Positions 25,212 through 33,742 are shown, counted from the stretch's first letter. The stretch is DNA of 64,000 nucleotides from Saccharopolyspora rhizosphaerae (GCF_003931915.1 NZ_RSAA01000017.1:124001-188000), one strand, 5' to 3'. Made by a program: numbers and translations. Notes: generated from the sequence alone by a model not told the origin.

Positions 25212-26315
25212 GTGCTGCCGCTGCAACCGCCGGTGAAACCGATGCTGGCCAGCCCGATCGACGGTGTTCCGCACCGGGACGGCTTGCTGTTCGAGCCCAA
25301 GTGGGACGGCTTCCGCTGCCTGGCGTTCGTCGATCCCGGCGAGCCCGCCGTGCTGCAGTCCCGGACCGGACGCGGCCTGGAGCGCTACTTCCCTGAAGTG
25401 CGGACGACCTTCGCCCAGCAGCTCGACCGGCCGGCGGTGCTCGACGGGGAGCTCGTGGTGATCCGCCACGACGAGGACGGCGACCGGCTCGACTGGAACC
25501 AGCTCAGCGAACGCATCCACCCCGCCGCCAGCCGGGTCAACACGCTGGCCGAGCGGACCCCGGCCACGTTCATCGCTTTCGACCTGCTCGCGCTCGACGA
25601 CCGCGACCTCACCGACGCGCCGCTGTCGGAGCGCCGCGAGCTGCTGACCGGGCTGGGCCTGGACACGTCGGGGCTGCGCACCACGCCGGCCACCGAGGAC
25701 CCGGAGCTGGCCGAGGAGTGGTTCCGGTTGTTCGAGGGCGCCGGGCTGGACGGGATCATCGCCAAGCCGCTCGACGGCAAGTACGTCCCGAACAAGCGGA
25801 CCATGTTCAAGGTGAAGCACTCGCGCACCGCCGACTGCGTGGTCGCGGGGCTGCGCTGGCACGCCAACACCGAACCCGGCACCGCCGTCGGGTCGTTGCA
25901 GTTGGGCCTGCACGACGAGCACGGGGTGCTGCACCACGTCGGAGTCGTCGGCGCGTTCCCCGCAGCCAAGCGGCGCGAGCTGGCCGACGAGCTCGCCGAG
26001 CTCATCACCGACGGCGACCACCCGTGGATCGGCGAGCAGGAGACCGAACGGCGACTGCCGGGCTCGGTGAACCGCTGGAACACCAACGAGCAGCCGATCG
26101 TGCCGCTGCGGCCGGAGCGGGTCGTGGAGGTCTCCTACGACCACACCGAAGGCGGGCACCCGGCCCGCTTCCGGCACACCACCCAGTTCGTGCGCTGGCG
26201 TCCCGACCGGGACCCGGAGTCCTGCGACTACGCCCAGCTGGAGGAACCGGTGCGCTACGACCTCGATTCCGTGCTCGTCGGCGCTGTGCACCGGAAGGAT
26301 CGTTCGAACGGGTAA
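25212..26315 (+). CDS. ligC: ATP-dependent DNA ligase (LigC type)
   Basis: Adenylating ligase of 367 residues. Motif I Lys30 in EPKWDGFR is the AMP acceptor; DGELVV, FIAFDLLAL, DGIIAKPLDGKY and MFKVKHSRTADCVV are motifs III to V. An OB-fold domain follows. The length fits the small LigC ligases that act in stationary-phase or excision repair in mycobacteria; no Ku or primase gene is adjacent here. GTG start at 25212 with a clear GAGGAGG. Confidence 0.92.
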   Translation: MLPLQPPVKPMLASPIDGVPHRDGLLFEPKWDGFRCLAFVDPGEPAVLQSRTGRGLERYFPEVRTTFAQQLDRPAVLDGELVVIRHDEDGDRLDWNQLSERIHPAASRVNTLAERTPATFIAFDLLALDDRDLTDAPLSERRELLTGLGLDTSGLRTTPATEDPELAEEWFRLFEGAGLDGIIAKPLDGKYVPNKRTMFKVKHSRTADCVVAGLRWHANTEPGTAVGSLQLGLHDEHGVLHHVGVVGAFPAAKRRELADELAELITDGDHPWIGEQETERRLPGSVNRWNTNEQPIVPLRPERVVEVSYDHTEGGHPARFRHTTQFVRWRPDRDPESCDYAQLEEPVRYDLDSVLVGAVHRKDRSNG

Positions 26316-26326
26316 TCTCCGCGTCC

Positions 26327-27223
26327 GTGGTGGCACAACGGATTGCGGTGATCGGTTCGGGTGGCATCGGCGGTGTGATCGCCGAGGCGGCGCACGCCGC
26401 CGGCCACGAGGTGACGATGTGCGTGCGCACCCCGTTCGAGCGGCTGGTGCTGGACACGCCCGAGGGGACGTCGGAGGTCCCGGTGTCGGTGGTGACCGAG
26501 CCCGGCGCCGTCGGCGGGTTCGACTGGGTCGTGCTGACCACGAAGGTCCACGACGTGCCGAGCACGGCACCGTGGCTGCACAAGCTCGACGACGGCACGC
26601 CGCTCGTGGTCGTCCAGAACGGCGTGGAGCACCGGGGGTCGGTGGCCGAGCTGTGGTCCGAGGGCCCGGTGCTCCCGGCGCTGATCTACGTCGGTGCCGA
26701 ACGCACCAGCCCGGGCCAGGTCGTGCGCCGCTCCCCCACCACCATGCAGGTCGAGGGCGGGGAGCTCGGTTCCCGCTTCGTGTCGCTGCTGGAGGGATCC
26801 GGGGTCAGGCTGCGCGCGACCGACGACTTCCACACCGCGGCTTGGCGCAAGATGCTCACCAACGTGGCACCGAACCCGATCACGGCGCTGACCCTGCGCC
26901 GCCTGGACGTGCTCGCCCAGCCCGACGTCCAGGAGTTGTGCGCGGGCGTGCTCGCCGAGACGATCGCCGTCGCGCAGGCCGAGGGCTCGGCGCTCACCCA
27001 GGAGGACGCGGACAAGGTCCTCGCCGACTACACGGCGCTGATGCCGCCGACCAACGGCACGTCGATGCTCTACGACCGGATCGCCGGACTCCCGCTGGAG
27101 CACGAGCACATCACCGGTGTCCTGGTCCGCGCGGCGGACCGCCACGGCATCCCGGTCCCGCTCAACCGCACGCTGCTCACCCTCCTCAGAGCGGTCCAGC
27201 CCCACCCCATCCCCGGCGCCTAG
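26327..27223 (+). CDS. Ketopantoate reductase family protein (PanE/ApbA)
   Basis: NADP-dependent oxidoreductase fold of 298 residues. N-terminal nucleotide motif IAVIGSGGIGGVIAEAA, mid-protein LTTKVHDVPST and VVQNGVEHR, and the helical C-terminal domain with WRKMLTNVAPNPITAL and the late MPPTNGTSMLYDRIAG, all typical. The family includes 2-dehydropantoate 2-reductase and other 2-oxo acid reductases; genomes often hold several, so the substrate is left open. Tandem GTG codons at 26327 and 26330 are candidate starts; no strong ribosome site, 11 bp after ligC. Confidence 0.85.
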   Translation: MVAQRIAVIGSGGIGGVIAEAAHAAGHEVTMCVRTPFERLVLDTPEGTSEVPVSVVTEPGAVGGFDWVVLTTKVHDVPSTAPWLHKLDDGTPLVVVQNGVEHRGSVAELWSEGPVLPALIYVGAERTSPGQVVRRSPTTMQVEGGELGSRFVSLLEGSGVRLRATDDFHTAAWRKMLTNVAPNPITALTLRRLDVLAQPDVQELCAGVLAETIAVAQAEGSALTQEDADKVLADYTALMPPTNGTSMLYDRIAGLPLEHEHITGVLVRAADRHGIPVPLNRTLLTLLRAVQPHPIPGA

Positions 27224-27301
27224 CACGCGAACCCGAGAAGCTCCTCGCCATCGGAACCCGGCGAAGCCGCTGTCCTGGCCCCCGACGCCGAGCAGGCCCG
27301 T

Positions 27302-27323
27302 TCGAACTTCGCGCGAAGTTCGA
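27302..27323. repeat. Perfect 22-bp palindrome, dispersed family (copy A1)
   Basis: Half-site TCGAACTTCGC followed immediately by its reverse complement. It lies in the 352-bp gap between the convergent ketopantoate-reductase-like and EamA genes, where nothing else coding is supported. The same sequence recurs exactly at 31998 and 45662. Confidence 0.95.
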
Positions 27324-27359
27324 CCCTGAAATCCCCCTTCAAGACGGCGGAAGTTCCCG

Positions 27360-27380
27360 TCGAATGTCGCGCGCATTCGA
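27360..27380. repeat. Divergent relative of the dispersed palindrome (copy A2)
   Basis: TCGAATG and CATTCGA arms surround TCGCGCG, keeping the outer TCGA ends and GCGC core of the family. Starts 58 bp after copy A1. Confidence 0.7.
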
Positions 27381-27575
27381 GGGGGGACCCAGCCAGGACT
27401 GCCGCCGATTTCCAGCGGGTTCATGCCCTGCATGACGGGACGCCGTGCGCGGCACGTCCCCAGACACGCGCACGCAGCTGCTGGCAGCAGGGCACGGAGT
27501 CCACGGGTACCGCTGAGAGCGGCGACCTCCCGGGCTTCCTGCTGCTGGCACCGGCTGAGCAGTCCCGGAGGGCTC

Positions 27576-28535
27576 CTAGTTGGCAGGTGGGTCGCTGGTT
27601 TCCGGGGTCGTGCGGGTGGTGGCGACCGAACCGACGGAGGCGATGACGACGCAGCAGATGGCCAGCCACTGCCAGCCGGTGAGGAGCTCACCGAGGACGA
27701 CCAGGCCCGCGAGGGCGGCGACGGCGGGCTCGGTGCTCATCAGGATGCCGAAGACGCGCGCCGGCATCCTGCGCAGCGCCTCGAGCTCGAGGGTGTAGGG
27801 CACCACCGAGGACATCAGCGCCACCACCAGGCCGATGGCCAGCACCGTCGGGCTCAGCAGCGCCGGACCGGAGTCGACCGCGCCGATCGGGATCGCCACC
27901 AGCGCACCGAAGGCCATCGCCAGCGCCAGTCCCGAGGTCCCGGTGGTACGGCTGCCGACCTTGGCGCCCAGGATGATGTACCCGGCCCAGCACGCGCCCG
28001 CGGCCAGCGCGTACGCGACCCCGATCCAGTCGAGGCCGCCTTCGACGCGGGACAGCAGGAACACCCCGGTCCCGGCGAGCACGGCCCACACGACGTCGAG
28101 CTTGCGGTGCGAGCCGAACAGCGCCACCGTGAGCGGTCCGAGGAACTCGATGGTCACCGCCGCTCCCAGCGGAATCCGCTCGAAGGACTGGTAGATGCAC
28201 ATGTTCATGCCCGCCAGCACCAGGCCGTAACCGGCGATCACCCGGAGCGTGGACCAATCCCACCGCAGCGCCGGGCGGAACAGGACCAGCAGGACCACGG
28301 CGGCGAAGACCAGCCGCAAGGTCACCACCCCGGACGCCCCGGCTGTGCTGAACAACTGCTTGGCGAACGCCGCGCCCACCTGCACGCTGATCACGCCGAC
28401 CAGCACCAACATCGGCGGCGGCACCGCCCCCAGCGCAGCGGACGACAACCGACTCGCGCTGAACCGACGTTCTTCCCCCGGCCCCCAGGCGACCTGCACG
28501 ACGCTCCCTCGCACCCGAACGACAACCACCGGCAC
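27576..28535 (-). CDS. EamA-family transporter (RhtA-like amino-acid exporter)
   Basis: DMT-superfamily membrane protein of about 319 residues with ten hydrophobic helices in two EamA repeats. Signatures include TLRLVFAAVVLLVLFRP, NMCIYQSFERIPLGAAVTIEFLGPL (RhtA-like) and, in the second repeat, VVPYTLELEALRRMPARVFGILMSTEPAVAAL. By family it may export threonine, homoserine or related amino acids. The start is uncertain: the hydrophobic core begins near PPMLVLVGVISVQVG, so the first 30-40 residues may be over-extended. Confidence 0.87.
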   Translation of the reverse strand: MPVVVVRVRGSVVQVAWGPGEERRFSASRLSSAALGAVPPPMLVLVGVISVQVGAAFAKQLFSTAGASGVVTLRLVFAAVVLLVLFRPALRWDWSTLRVIAGYGLVLAGMNMCIYQSFERIPLGAAVTIEFLGPLTVALFGSHRKLDVVWAVLAGTGVFLLSRVEGGLDWIGVAYALAAGACWAGYIILGAKVGSRTTGTSGLALAMAFGALVAIPIGAVDSGPALLSPTVLAIGLVVALMSSVVPYTLELEALRRMPARVFGILMSTEPAVAALAGLVVLGELLTGWQWLAICCVVIASVGSVATTRTTPETSDPPAN

Positions 28536-28694
28536 GCTATCCCAGCGAACGAGCCGGTGGTCCAGCAGCCGTCGCGCGAAGCGGTCCCGGATCGGGCCGA
28601 CACGACCGAGGGTGACCGTGGCGTCCCCTCACGGAGTCCTCACCTCGATCATGGGAAGCTGAGGAGCACGTTCGCCGGTCGACTAGGAGTTCTC

Positions 28695-30251
28695 GTGCGT
28701 CGCACCATCCACCGGGCCGGAGCTGCGCTGCTGCCGTTGCTGCTGGTGGTCGCCGGATGTTCGGTCGGTCCGTCGCAGCGTCCCGCGGTCGCCTACCACG
28801 ACAGCGAGCAGCAGGTCGCGCCTGCACCGCAAGCTCCGAAGCCGCAGCCGGTGCCGCCGCTGGGCTCCGCACCGACGGACTCGCTGAACTGGCAGGACTG
28901 CACCGAGCAGACGCGCGCCGAGCTGGGGGCGCTGCCGCCCGGGATGACGTTCTCCTGCTCGCGCCTGCTGTCCACGCTCGACGCGCCGGAGGCCCCGGAG
29001 CAGGGCACCGCCCGCAACTCGCTGATCCGCACCGGGTCCGGCCGGGTGCCGCTGGTCGTGGTCGGTGACATCGGCGGTGAGCCCGGCACGACCTTCGCCG
29101 CACGGCTGGCGACCCAGCTGCCGCCGGAGATCCGCGGCACCTTCGACATCGTCGGCATGGACCGTCGCGGCACCGGCGAGTCGGAACCGGCCGACTGCGT
29201 GCCACCGCAGCAGCGCGAGCAGATCGTGGGCTTCGACCCGCGCGCCACCCAGCGGGAGGAGCTCGACGAGCTGCTGGAGGCGGTGCTGGCGGGCAGCCAG
29301 GAGTGCCTGCTCAAGCTGGACGAGCGGCTGCAGGCCTACGACACCTGGCGCACCGCCTCGGACCTGGAAGAACTCCGCCTGGAACTGGGAGTGCCGAGGC
29401 TGCACGCGATCGGTCGCGGCGAGGCCGGGCGACTGCTGACGACCTACGCCGAGCGCTACCCCGGCGCGGTGGGCCGGTTCGTGATCGACGGCGCGCCGGA
29501 CCCGACGCGCGATTCGATGGGGCAGTCCGAACAGCAGGCGCAGGCTGCCGAGCAGGTCTTCGACGTCTTCGCCGCCGATTGCCTCCGGCGGGCCTGCCCG
29601 CTCGGCCCGAACCCCCGCCAGGCCGTGAGCGACCTGGTGGAACGCACTCGCACGGCTCCGCTTCCGGCCCAGGGCACGACGGTGCCCGCCGGTCGGGTGA
29701 CGCAAGCGGTGCTGCAGGGCCTGTCCGACCGCAACAGCTGGCCGGCGCTGGCGGAGGCGCTCGCCGCGGGCTCCCGGGGTGACGGTGCCCGCCTCGCCGC
29801 GCTCACCGCGCCGCAGGTCGCACCGCAGGGCGTGAACCCGCCGTGGCTCGACGGCGACCTCATCACCAGCTGCAACGACACGACGTTGCGCGTTCCGCCG
29901 CAGCGCAGCAGCGAACTCGCGCAGGACTGGGTGCACCGCTTCCCGCTGTTCGGCGGGGTCGCCGTGCAGCGCGTGGTGTGGTGCGGTTCCTGGCCGGTGC
30001 CGCAACAACCGCTGCCGACACCGCGCCGTGCGGACCTACCGCCGATCCCGGTGATCACCACGGCTCACGACCCGAAGGCGCTGGCCCTGGGCACCGATCA
30101 CCTGGCCGACGAGCTGCCGACGGGGGTGCCGATGCGCTGGCAGGGCGCCGGGCACGGAGCGATCGCGCGCTCGACGTGCATCACCGACGCCGTCAGCCGG
30201 TTCCTGGTCCGAGGGGTGCCACCGACGGAAGGCATGGCCTGCCCGGAGTGA
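28695..30251 (+). CDS. TAP-like alpha/beta-hydrolase lipoprotein with degenerate active site
   Basis: Exported lipoprotein of 518 residues related to tripeptidyl aminopeptidases. Signal peptide ends in lipobox VVAGC (Cys22). The hydrolase core is recognisable (FDIVGMDRRGTGESEPADC), and the late acid and base are kept (D459 in AHDPK, H487 in GAGHGA). The nucleophile elbow reads IGRGEAG at 239-245, so residue 242, where GxSxG should have Ser, is Gly. The oxyanion loop is also altered (VVGDIGGEPGT). It sits where Rv2672 sits in M. tuberculosis. Probably non-catalytic, for instance peptide-binding. GTG 28695 has AGGAG 6 nt upstream. Confidence 0.87.
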   Translation: MRRTIHRAGAALLPLLLVVAGCSVGPSQRPAVAYHDSEQQVAPAPQAPKPQPVPPLGSAPTDSLNWQDCTEQTRAELGALPPGMTFSCSRLLSTLDAPEAPEQGTARNSLIRTGSGRVPLVVVGDIGGEPGTTFAARLATQLPPEIRGTFDIVGMDRRGTGESEPADCVPPQQREQIVGFDPRATQREELDELLEAVLAGSQECLLKLDERLQAYDTWRTASDLEELRLELGVPRLHAIGRGEAGRLLTTYAERYPGAVGRFVIDGAPDPTRDSMGQSEQQAQAAEQVFDVFAADCLRRACPLGPNPRQAVSDLVERTRTAPLPAQGTTVPAGRVTQAVLQGLSDRNSWPALAEALAAGSRGDGARLAALTAPQVAPQGVNPPWLDGDLITSCNDTTLRVPPQRSSELAQDWVHRFPLFGGVAVQRVVWCGSWPVPQQPLPTPRRADLPPIPVITTAHDPKALALGTDHLADELPTGVPMRWQGAGHGAIARSTCITDAVSRFLVRGVPPTEGMACPE

Positions 30252-30283
30252 TCCCGCAACACCCCGGGCAAGCCACCGCCGCT

Positions 30284-30379
30284 TCAGCCGCAGCTGGAGC
30301 AGCAGCCACAAGAGGGACCGCTGCAGCTCGAGCAGCAGCTGCAACCGCCCTGGTGCGGTGCTTCGGTGCGGACCACCAT
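30284..30379 (-). CDS. 31-residue cysteine-rich micropeptide
   Basis: Short gene with an excellent GGAGGTCGGAG ribosome site ending directly before the ATG at 30379 and a TGA stop at 30284-30286. After a 12-residue lead (MVVRTEAPHQGG) the peptide is almost only Cys, Ser and Gly: two copies of a CxCCxxC motif (CSCCSSC at 13-19, CGCCSSC at 24-30) joined by SGPS. Eight cysteines in 31 residues suggest metal binding, or the core of a heterocycle-modified peptide. No modifying enzyme is nearby. Lies downstream of the DUF4389 gene on the same strand, convergent with the TAP-like gene. Function unknown. Confidence 0.68.
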   Translation of the reverse strand: MVVRTEAPHQGGCSCCSSCSGPSCGCCSSCG

Positions 30380-30400
30380 CTCCGACCTCCGATCGGTGTG

Positions 30401-30412
30401 GGTACCGGTACC
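30401..30412. promoter_or_regulatory. 12-bp palindrome upstream of the Cys-rich peptide
   Basis: GGTACCGGTACC is a perfect palindrome (itself a direct repeat of GGTACC), ending 21 bp upstream of the peptide's ATG and just before its Shine-Dalgarno. It is well placed for a repressor or as a short 5' leader hairpin. Confidence 0.45.
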
Positions 30413-30526
30413 TCTTGATGTTCCTCGTCGCTCCAGCGGGTGGAACACCGCTGCTAGAGCGAACCGTCATCACCCGCAGGGGCCCGGTTCCGCTGCGATC
30501 GGTGATCGGCGCCGGTCGCAGGTCGA

Positions 30527-31300
30527 TCAACCGGCGTAGTCGAACTGGTGCTGGTAGGGGTAGGGCTGCTGCATCGACGACGCAGCGGTGTTGCCGATGA
30601 CCGCCAGCGCGCCGAGCACGATGAACACGATCAGCACGACCCGGCCGCCTTGGGACATCACCAGCGGACTGGTGCCGGCCGCCACCTTCGCCGGTTCACC
30701 ACCCTCGCGGGTGTCGCCGAAGAGGCCCTTCGGATAGGCGCCGGTCAGCATGTAGAAGTAGGCGTTGGTGCGCATCGAATAGCGCAGCGAGGCCGCCGAG
30801 GCGTCGAAGATCGGGCGCGGGTTGCGCCCCAGGACCAGGATGATCAACCACAGGAAGAATGCCAGGACGGCGAAGCCGTAGGAGACCACGGTGGTCACGA
30901 TCGCCGCGGGGATCACCAGGACGAGCCGGAACAGCACGGCCCAGCGGTTGAGCGCACCCGGACGGATGTCGACGTCGACGGGGAACTGCGGATCGCCGAC
31001 CACGAACGGCGGGTAGCGGTCGACCAGCAACCACGCGGACGCTCCCACCCGGGTGTGGTACGCGACGTAGAGCACCAGGAACGCGGAGATCCACTCGGGC
31101 AGCCGGCCCTGCACGAGCGCGGCGAACCACCCGATGATCGCCACCACGGCTGCCGCGATGCCCAGCGCCCACAGCACGATGAAGTGCGGGACGAGCAGCA
31201 GGAGCCGCAGCAGCACGGTCCAGCGGCGGTGCCGCTCCGGCGGGGAGATCTGCAGCTCCGGCAGGAACCGACCGCCCTCGACTCCGGCTGACTCGCTCAT
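30527..31300 (-). CDS. DUF4389 domain membrane protein
   Basis: Membrane protein of 257 residues with five or six hydrophobic helices. The family repeats are visible: RRWTVLLRLLLLVPHFIVLW at the start and LNRWAVLFRLVLVIPAAIV in the middle, plus LPEWISAFLVLYVAYHTRVGA. Function is not known for the family. The ATG at 31300 follows AGGAGGGCGGCG. It may be co-transcribed with the Cys-rich peptide gene 147 bp downstream. Confidence 0.85.
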   Translation of the reverse strand: MSESAGVEGGRFLPELQISPPERHRRWTVLLRLLLLVPHFIVLWALGIAAAVVAIIGWFAALVQGRLPEWISAFLVLYVAYHTRVGASAWLLVDRYPPFVVGDPQFPVDVDIRPGALNRWAVLFRLVLVIPAAIVTTVVSYGFAVLAFFLWLIILVLGRNPRPIFDASAASLRYSMRTNAYFYMLTGAYPKGLFGDTREGGEPAKVAAGTSPLVMSQGGRVVLIVFIVLGALAVIGNTAASSMQQPYPYQHQFDYAG

Positions 31301-31432
31301 CGCCGCCCTCCTGAGGTCCTGGGTGATCTTCCGAGCCTATTCCACGAGGAGCCGCAACCAGGTTTTTTCGCGCGACTCCATCCGGTGAACGCGCTGATTC
31401 CGCTCACCACCGCGACGGGATACGGTGGGCCG

Positions 31433-31726
31433 ATGCAGCGCCGTGAACCGGACGAGCCGGCTCGCTTCGGCGACCTTGAGGACCTGGACCACGAGGACCC
31501 CGAGGTCAGGGCGTTCGCCGAGCACCGCGCGCGGATGGACCGCCCGCACTCCGAGGCGACCGTCGAAGGCATGCTGCGCGGGGTGGACGAGTTCGCCCAG
31601 AGCGCCAACCGCACCGGCGGCCACCGCAGGCTGGTGGCGGTGTCGGTCGTGGTGCTGATCCTCTTCGGCGTGCTGTTCACGGTCTGGAACGCAGTGCTCT
31701 ACATGCTCAGCACCTTCTTCGGCTAG
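31433..31726 (+). CDS. Small C-terminally anchored membrane protein, unknown function
   Basis: 97 residues: an acidic N-terminal two-thirds (FGDLEDLDHEDPEVRAFAEHRARMD) followed by GHRR and one transmembrane helix (LVAVSVVVLILFGVLFTVWN), so the bulk should face the cytoplasm. ATG 31433 has GGTGGG 3 nt upstream, rather close. I do not recognise the family. Followed by 845 bp without a supported gene. Confidence 0.75.
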   Translation: MQRREPDEPARFGDLEDLDHEDPEVRAFAEHRARMDRPHSEATVEGMLRGVDEFAQSANRTGGHRRLVAVSVVVLILFGVLFTVWNAVLYMLSTFFG

Positions 31727-31959
31727 AGGCGTGGCCGCTTCGCGTTGCGGTGCCGGTAGCACCACCTGAGGGCTCTTGAGCACTCCTGGAGCACTTCGCA
31801 CGAGGTCACGGCGCACTCACCAAGAATCCGCCCAGAACCTGCGGCGGTGCGACTCGAGTCCCACACCGGCACACCTGCAGCGAGCGCCTACGCCACCTCG
31901 GAAGTCCCCCGAACTCGAGCACCAGCCCCCACCGGTGGGACGGGAGGCGCCTTCGCACC

Positions 31960-31981
31960 TCGAACTTCGCGCGAACTTCGC
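31960..31981. repeat. Degenerate copy of the dispersed palindrome (B1)
   Basis: Left arm TCGAACTTCGC is perfect; the right arm is GCGAACTTCGC, with two changes. Separated from the perfect copy B2 by exactly 16 bp. Confidence 0.85.
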
Positions 31982-31997
31982 CCCCGACGCGGCAGGG

Positions 31998-32019
31998 TCG
32001 AACTTCGCGCGAAGTTCGA
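31998..32019. repeat. Perfect 22-bp palindrome (copy B2)
   Basis: Identical to copies at 27302 and 45662: TCGAACTTCGC followed directly by its reverse complement. Lies in the non-coding 31727-32571 interval between the small membrane protein and msrB. Confidence 0.95.
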
Positions 32020-32141
32020 CAACCAACCCCGTGACCAGGGAAGATGCACCCGGCTTTCCCAGACGGTTGCGCGTGTTGGTGGGGTGGTGCGCGCATGTCG
32101 AGAGGGCAGGCGCAGCCCGTGTGTCGCGGGGGCGGGCGCTC

Positions 32142-32293
32142 CGGGTGCCGGGAGGCAGCCGCGGCCCGGATCTCGGGAGGCAAGCCGCGGCCCGGGTGTC
32201 GGGAGGCAGCCGCGGCCCGGATCTCGGGAGGCAAGCCGCGGCCCGGGTGTCGGGAGGCAAGCGTGGCCCGGGTGTCGGGAGGCAAGGCGCAGA
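32142..32293. repeat. 25/26-bp tandem repeat array
   Basis: Six contiguous copies beginning at 32142, 32167, 32193, 32218, 32244 and 32269. Two subtypes alternate: one begins CGGGTGTCGGGAGGCA, the other CGGATCTCGGGAGGCA, both ending in GCCGCGGCC or a variant. The first two and next two copies form a 51-bp super-unit repeated with a single difference. A looser GGCRCAGCCCGTG pattern continues to about 32530. Frames through it give low-complexity Gly/Arg/Pro/Ala peptides, so I treat it as non-coding. It ends about 40 bp before msrB. Confidence 0.9.
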
Positions 32294-32571
32294 CGGTGTG
32301 GCAGTAGGGCGGGCACAGCCCGTGTCGCAGGAGGGCAGGCACCGGGGACTAGGCGCAGCCCGTGCCAGGAGGCCGGGCGCGGCCCGTGTGGCGCGTAGCA
32401 AGGCACAGCCCGCGGGACGGGGCGGGCAGGCACAGCCCGCGTGACCGGGGACCAGGCGCAGCCCCCGTGCCAGGAGGCGCGGGGCAGCCCGTGGGACGGG
32501 AGGGCGAGCGGGGGCCGTGTGACGGGGCGGCCGGTTTAGCGATTGATCTTCATCCGGATTAGCGTGGAAGC

Positions 32572-32988
32572 ATGGATCCGGTTGCAGGCACTCCCAAGGT
32601 CACCAAGAGCGAGCAGGAGTGGCAGGAGCAGCTCACCCCGAACGAGTACGCGGTGCTGCGCCAGGCGGCCACCGAACCGGCGTGGTCGGGCGAGTACGTC
32701 GACACCAAGACCACCGGCGTCTACGAGTGCCGGGCCTGCGGAGCCGAGCTGTTCCGCAGCGAGACCAAGTTCGAGTCGCACTGCGGGTGGCCGTCGTTCT
32801 ACGACCCGAGCGACTCCGACGCCGTGATCCTGCGCGAGGACCGCGGCATGGGCATGGTCCGCACCGAGGTCCTGTGCGCCTCCTGCCACAGCCACCTCGG
32901 CCACGTGTTCGAGGGCGAGGGCTTCCCCACCCCCACCGACCAGCGCTACTGCATCAACTCCATCGCAGTGCGCCTCGTCGAGAGCTGA
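32572..32988 (+). CDS. msrB: Peptide-methionine (R)-S-oxide reductase
   Basis: Repairs methionine-R-sulfoxide in oxidised proteins. 138 residues, normal length. Catalytic Cys127 in RYCINS, zinc cysteines in two CxxC pairs (C53/C56 and C102/C105), and the family motif HCGWPSFY with C71 as a possible recycling cysteine. The ATG at 32572 reads into a standard N-terminus. Same position as Rv2674 in M. tuberculosis. Convergent with chdC, with a shared terminator. Confidence 0.96.
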   Translation: MDPVAGTPKVTKSEQEWQEQLTPNEYAVLRQAATEPAWSGEYVDTKTTGVYECRACGAELFRSETKFESHCGWPSFYDPSDSDAVILREDRGMGMVRTEVLCASCHSHLGHVFEGEGFPTPTDQRYCINSIAVRLVES

Positions 32989-32999
32989 TCCAAGGCAGA

Positions 33000-33032
33000 A
33001 CGGCCCGGCACTCGCCACGAGTGCCGGGCCGT
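33000..33032. terminator. Bidirectional terminator between msrB and chdC
   Basis: Perfect 15-bp stem ACGGCCCGGCACTCG with its complement and a CCA loop, 11 bp after msrB and 14 bp after the end of chdC. Confidence 0.92.
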
Positions 33033-33046
33033 CGTGCTCCCACGGC

Positions 33047-33742
33047 TCAGGGGAGCCGGGCGACCAAGTCGCCGACGTCGACGCGGTGGCCGGTGTAGAA
33101 CGGGACCTCCTCGCGCACGTGGAGGCGGGCCTCCGTGCCGCGCAGGTGGCGCATCAGGTCGACGATGCGGTGCAGCTCGTCGGCCTCGAAGGCCAGCATC
33201 CACTCGTAGTCGCCCAGCGCGAAGGACGCGACGGTGTTGGCGCGCACGTCCGGGTAGTCGCGGGCTTCCTTGCCGTGGTCGGCGAGCATCTTGCGGCGCT
33301 CGTCGTCAGGCAGCAGGTACCACTCGTAGGACCGCACGAAGGGGTACACGCAGAGGTACTTCTTCGGGTCCTCGCCAGCCATGAACGCCGGGATGTGGCT
33401 CTTGTTGAACTCCGCCGGGCGGTGCAGCGCCACGTTGCTCCAGACCGGCGCGGAGGCCTGGCCGAGCGGGGTCTCGCGGCGGAAGCCGGTGTAGGCGGCC
33501 TGGACGGCTTCGACGTCCTCCGCGTGCCACCAGATCATGAAGTCCGCGTCGGCGCGCAGACCGGAGACGTCGTAGACACCGCGGACCACGACACCGGACT
33601 CGGCCAGCGAGTCCAGGTACTCCTGGGTCACCTGCGCGGCCTTGGTCCGGTCCTCGGGCAGGGTTCCCTGCTCGACCCGGAAGACCGACCACATGGTGTA
33701 GCGGATGGTGTCGTTCAACTCGTCGTAGTTCAGCCGCGCCAT
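33047..33742 (-). CDS. chdC: Coproheme decarboxylase (HemQ/ChdC)
   Basis: Chlorite-dismutase-family haemoprotein that finishes haem synthesis in actinobacteria by decarboxylating coproheme with peroxide. 231 residues, matching the mycobacterial protein over its whole length. Probable active-site residues are His116 (NKSHIPAF), Tyr133/Tyr139 in [10 protein letters not shown], and proximal His156 ([10 protein letters not shown]). The ATG at 33742 gives the conserved N-terminus [10 protein letters not shown]; the purine tract GAGGG is unusually close. Third gene of the hemE-hemY-chdC operon, 4 bp after hemY. Confidence 0.95.
   Translation of the reverse strand: MARLNYDELNDTIRYTMWSVFRVEQGTLPEDRTKAAQVTQEYLDSLAESGVVVRGVYDVSGLRADADFMIWWHAEDVEAVQAAYTGFRRETPLGQASAPVWSNVALHRPAEFNKSHIPAFMAGEDPKKYLCVYPFVRSYEWYLLPDDERRKMLADHGKEARDYPDVRANTVASFALGDYEWMLAFEADELHRIVDLMRHLRGTEARLHVREEVPFYTGHRVDVGDLVARLP

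Noticed and set aside
30284-30379. Thiopeptide or microcin biosynthetic cluster
   Set aside because: The Cys/Ser/Gly core is suggestive, but no cyclodehydratase, dehydratase or exporter gene lies nearby and the leader is only 12 residues.
32142-32293. CRISPR-like array
   Set aside because: Units are contiguous with no unique spacers, and no cas genes are present.
32044-32307. An 87-residue open frame through the tandem repeats
   Set aside because: The product is only the repeat translated; all frames on both strands are similarly open, and no ribosome site or domain supports it.
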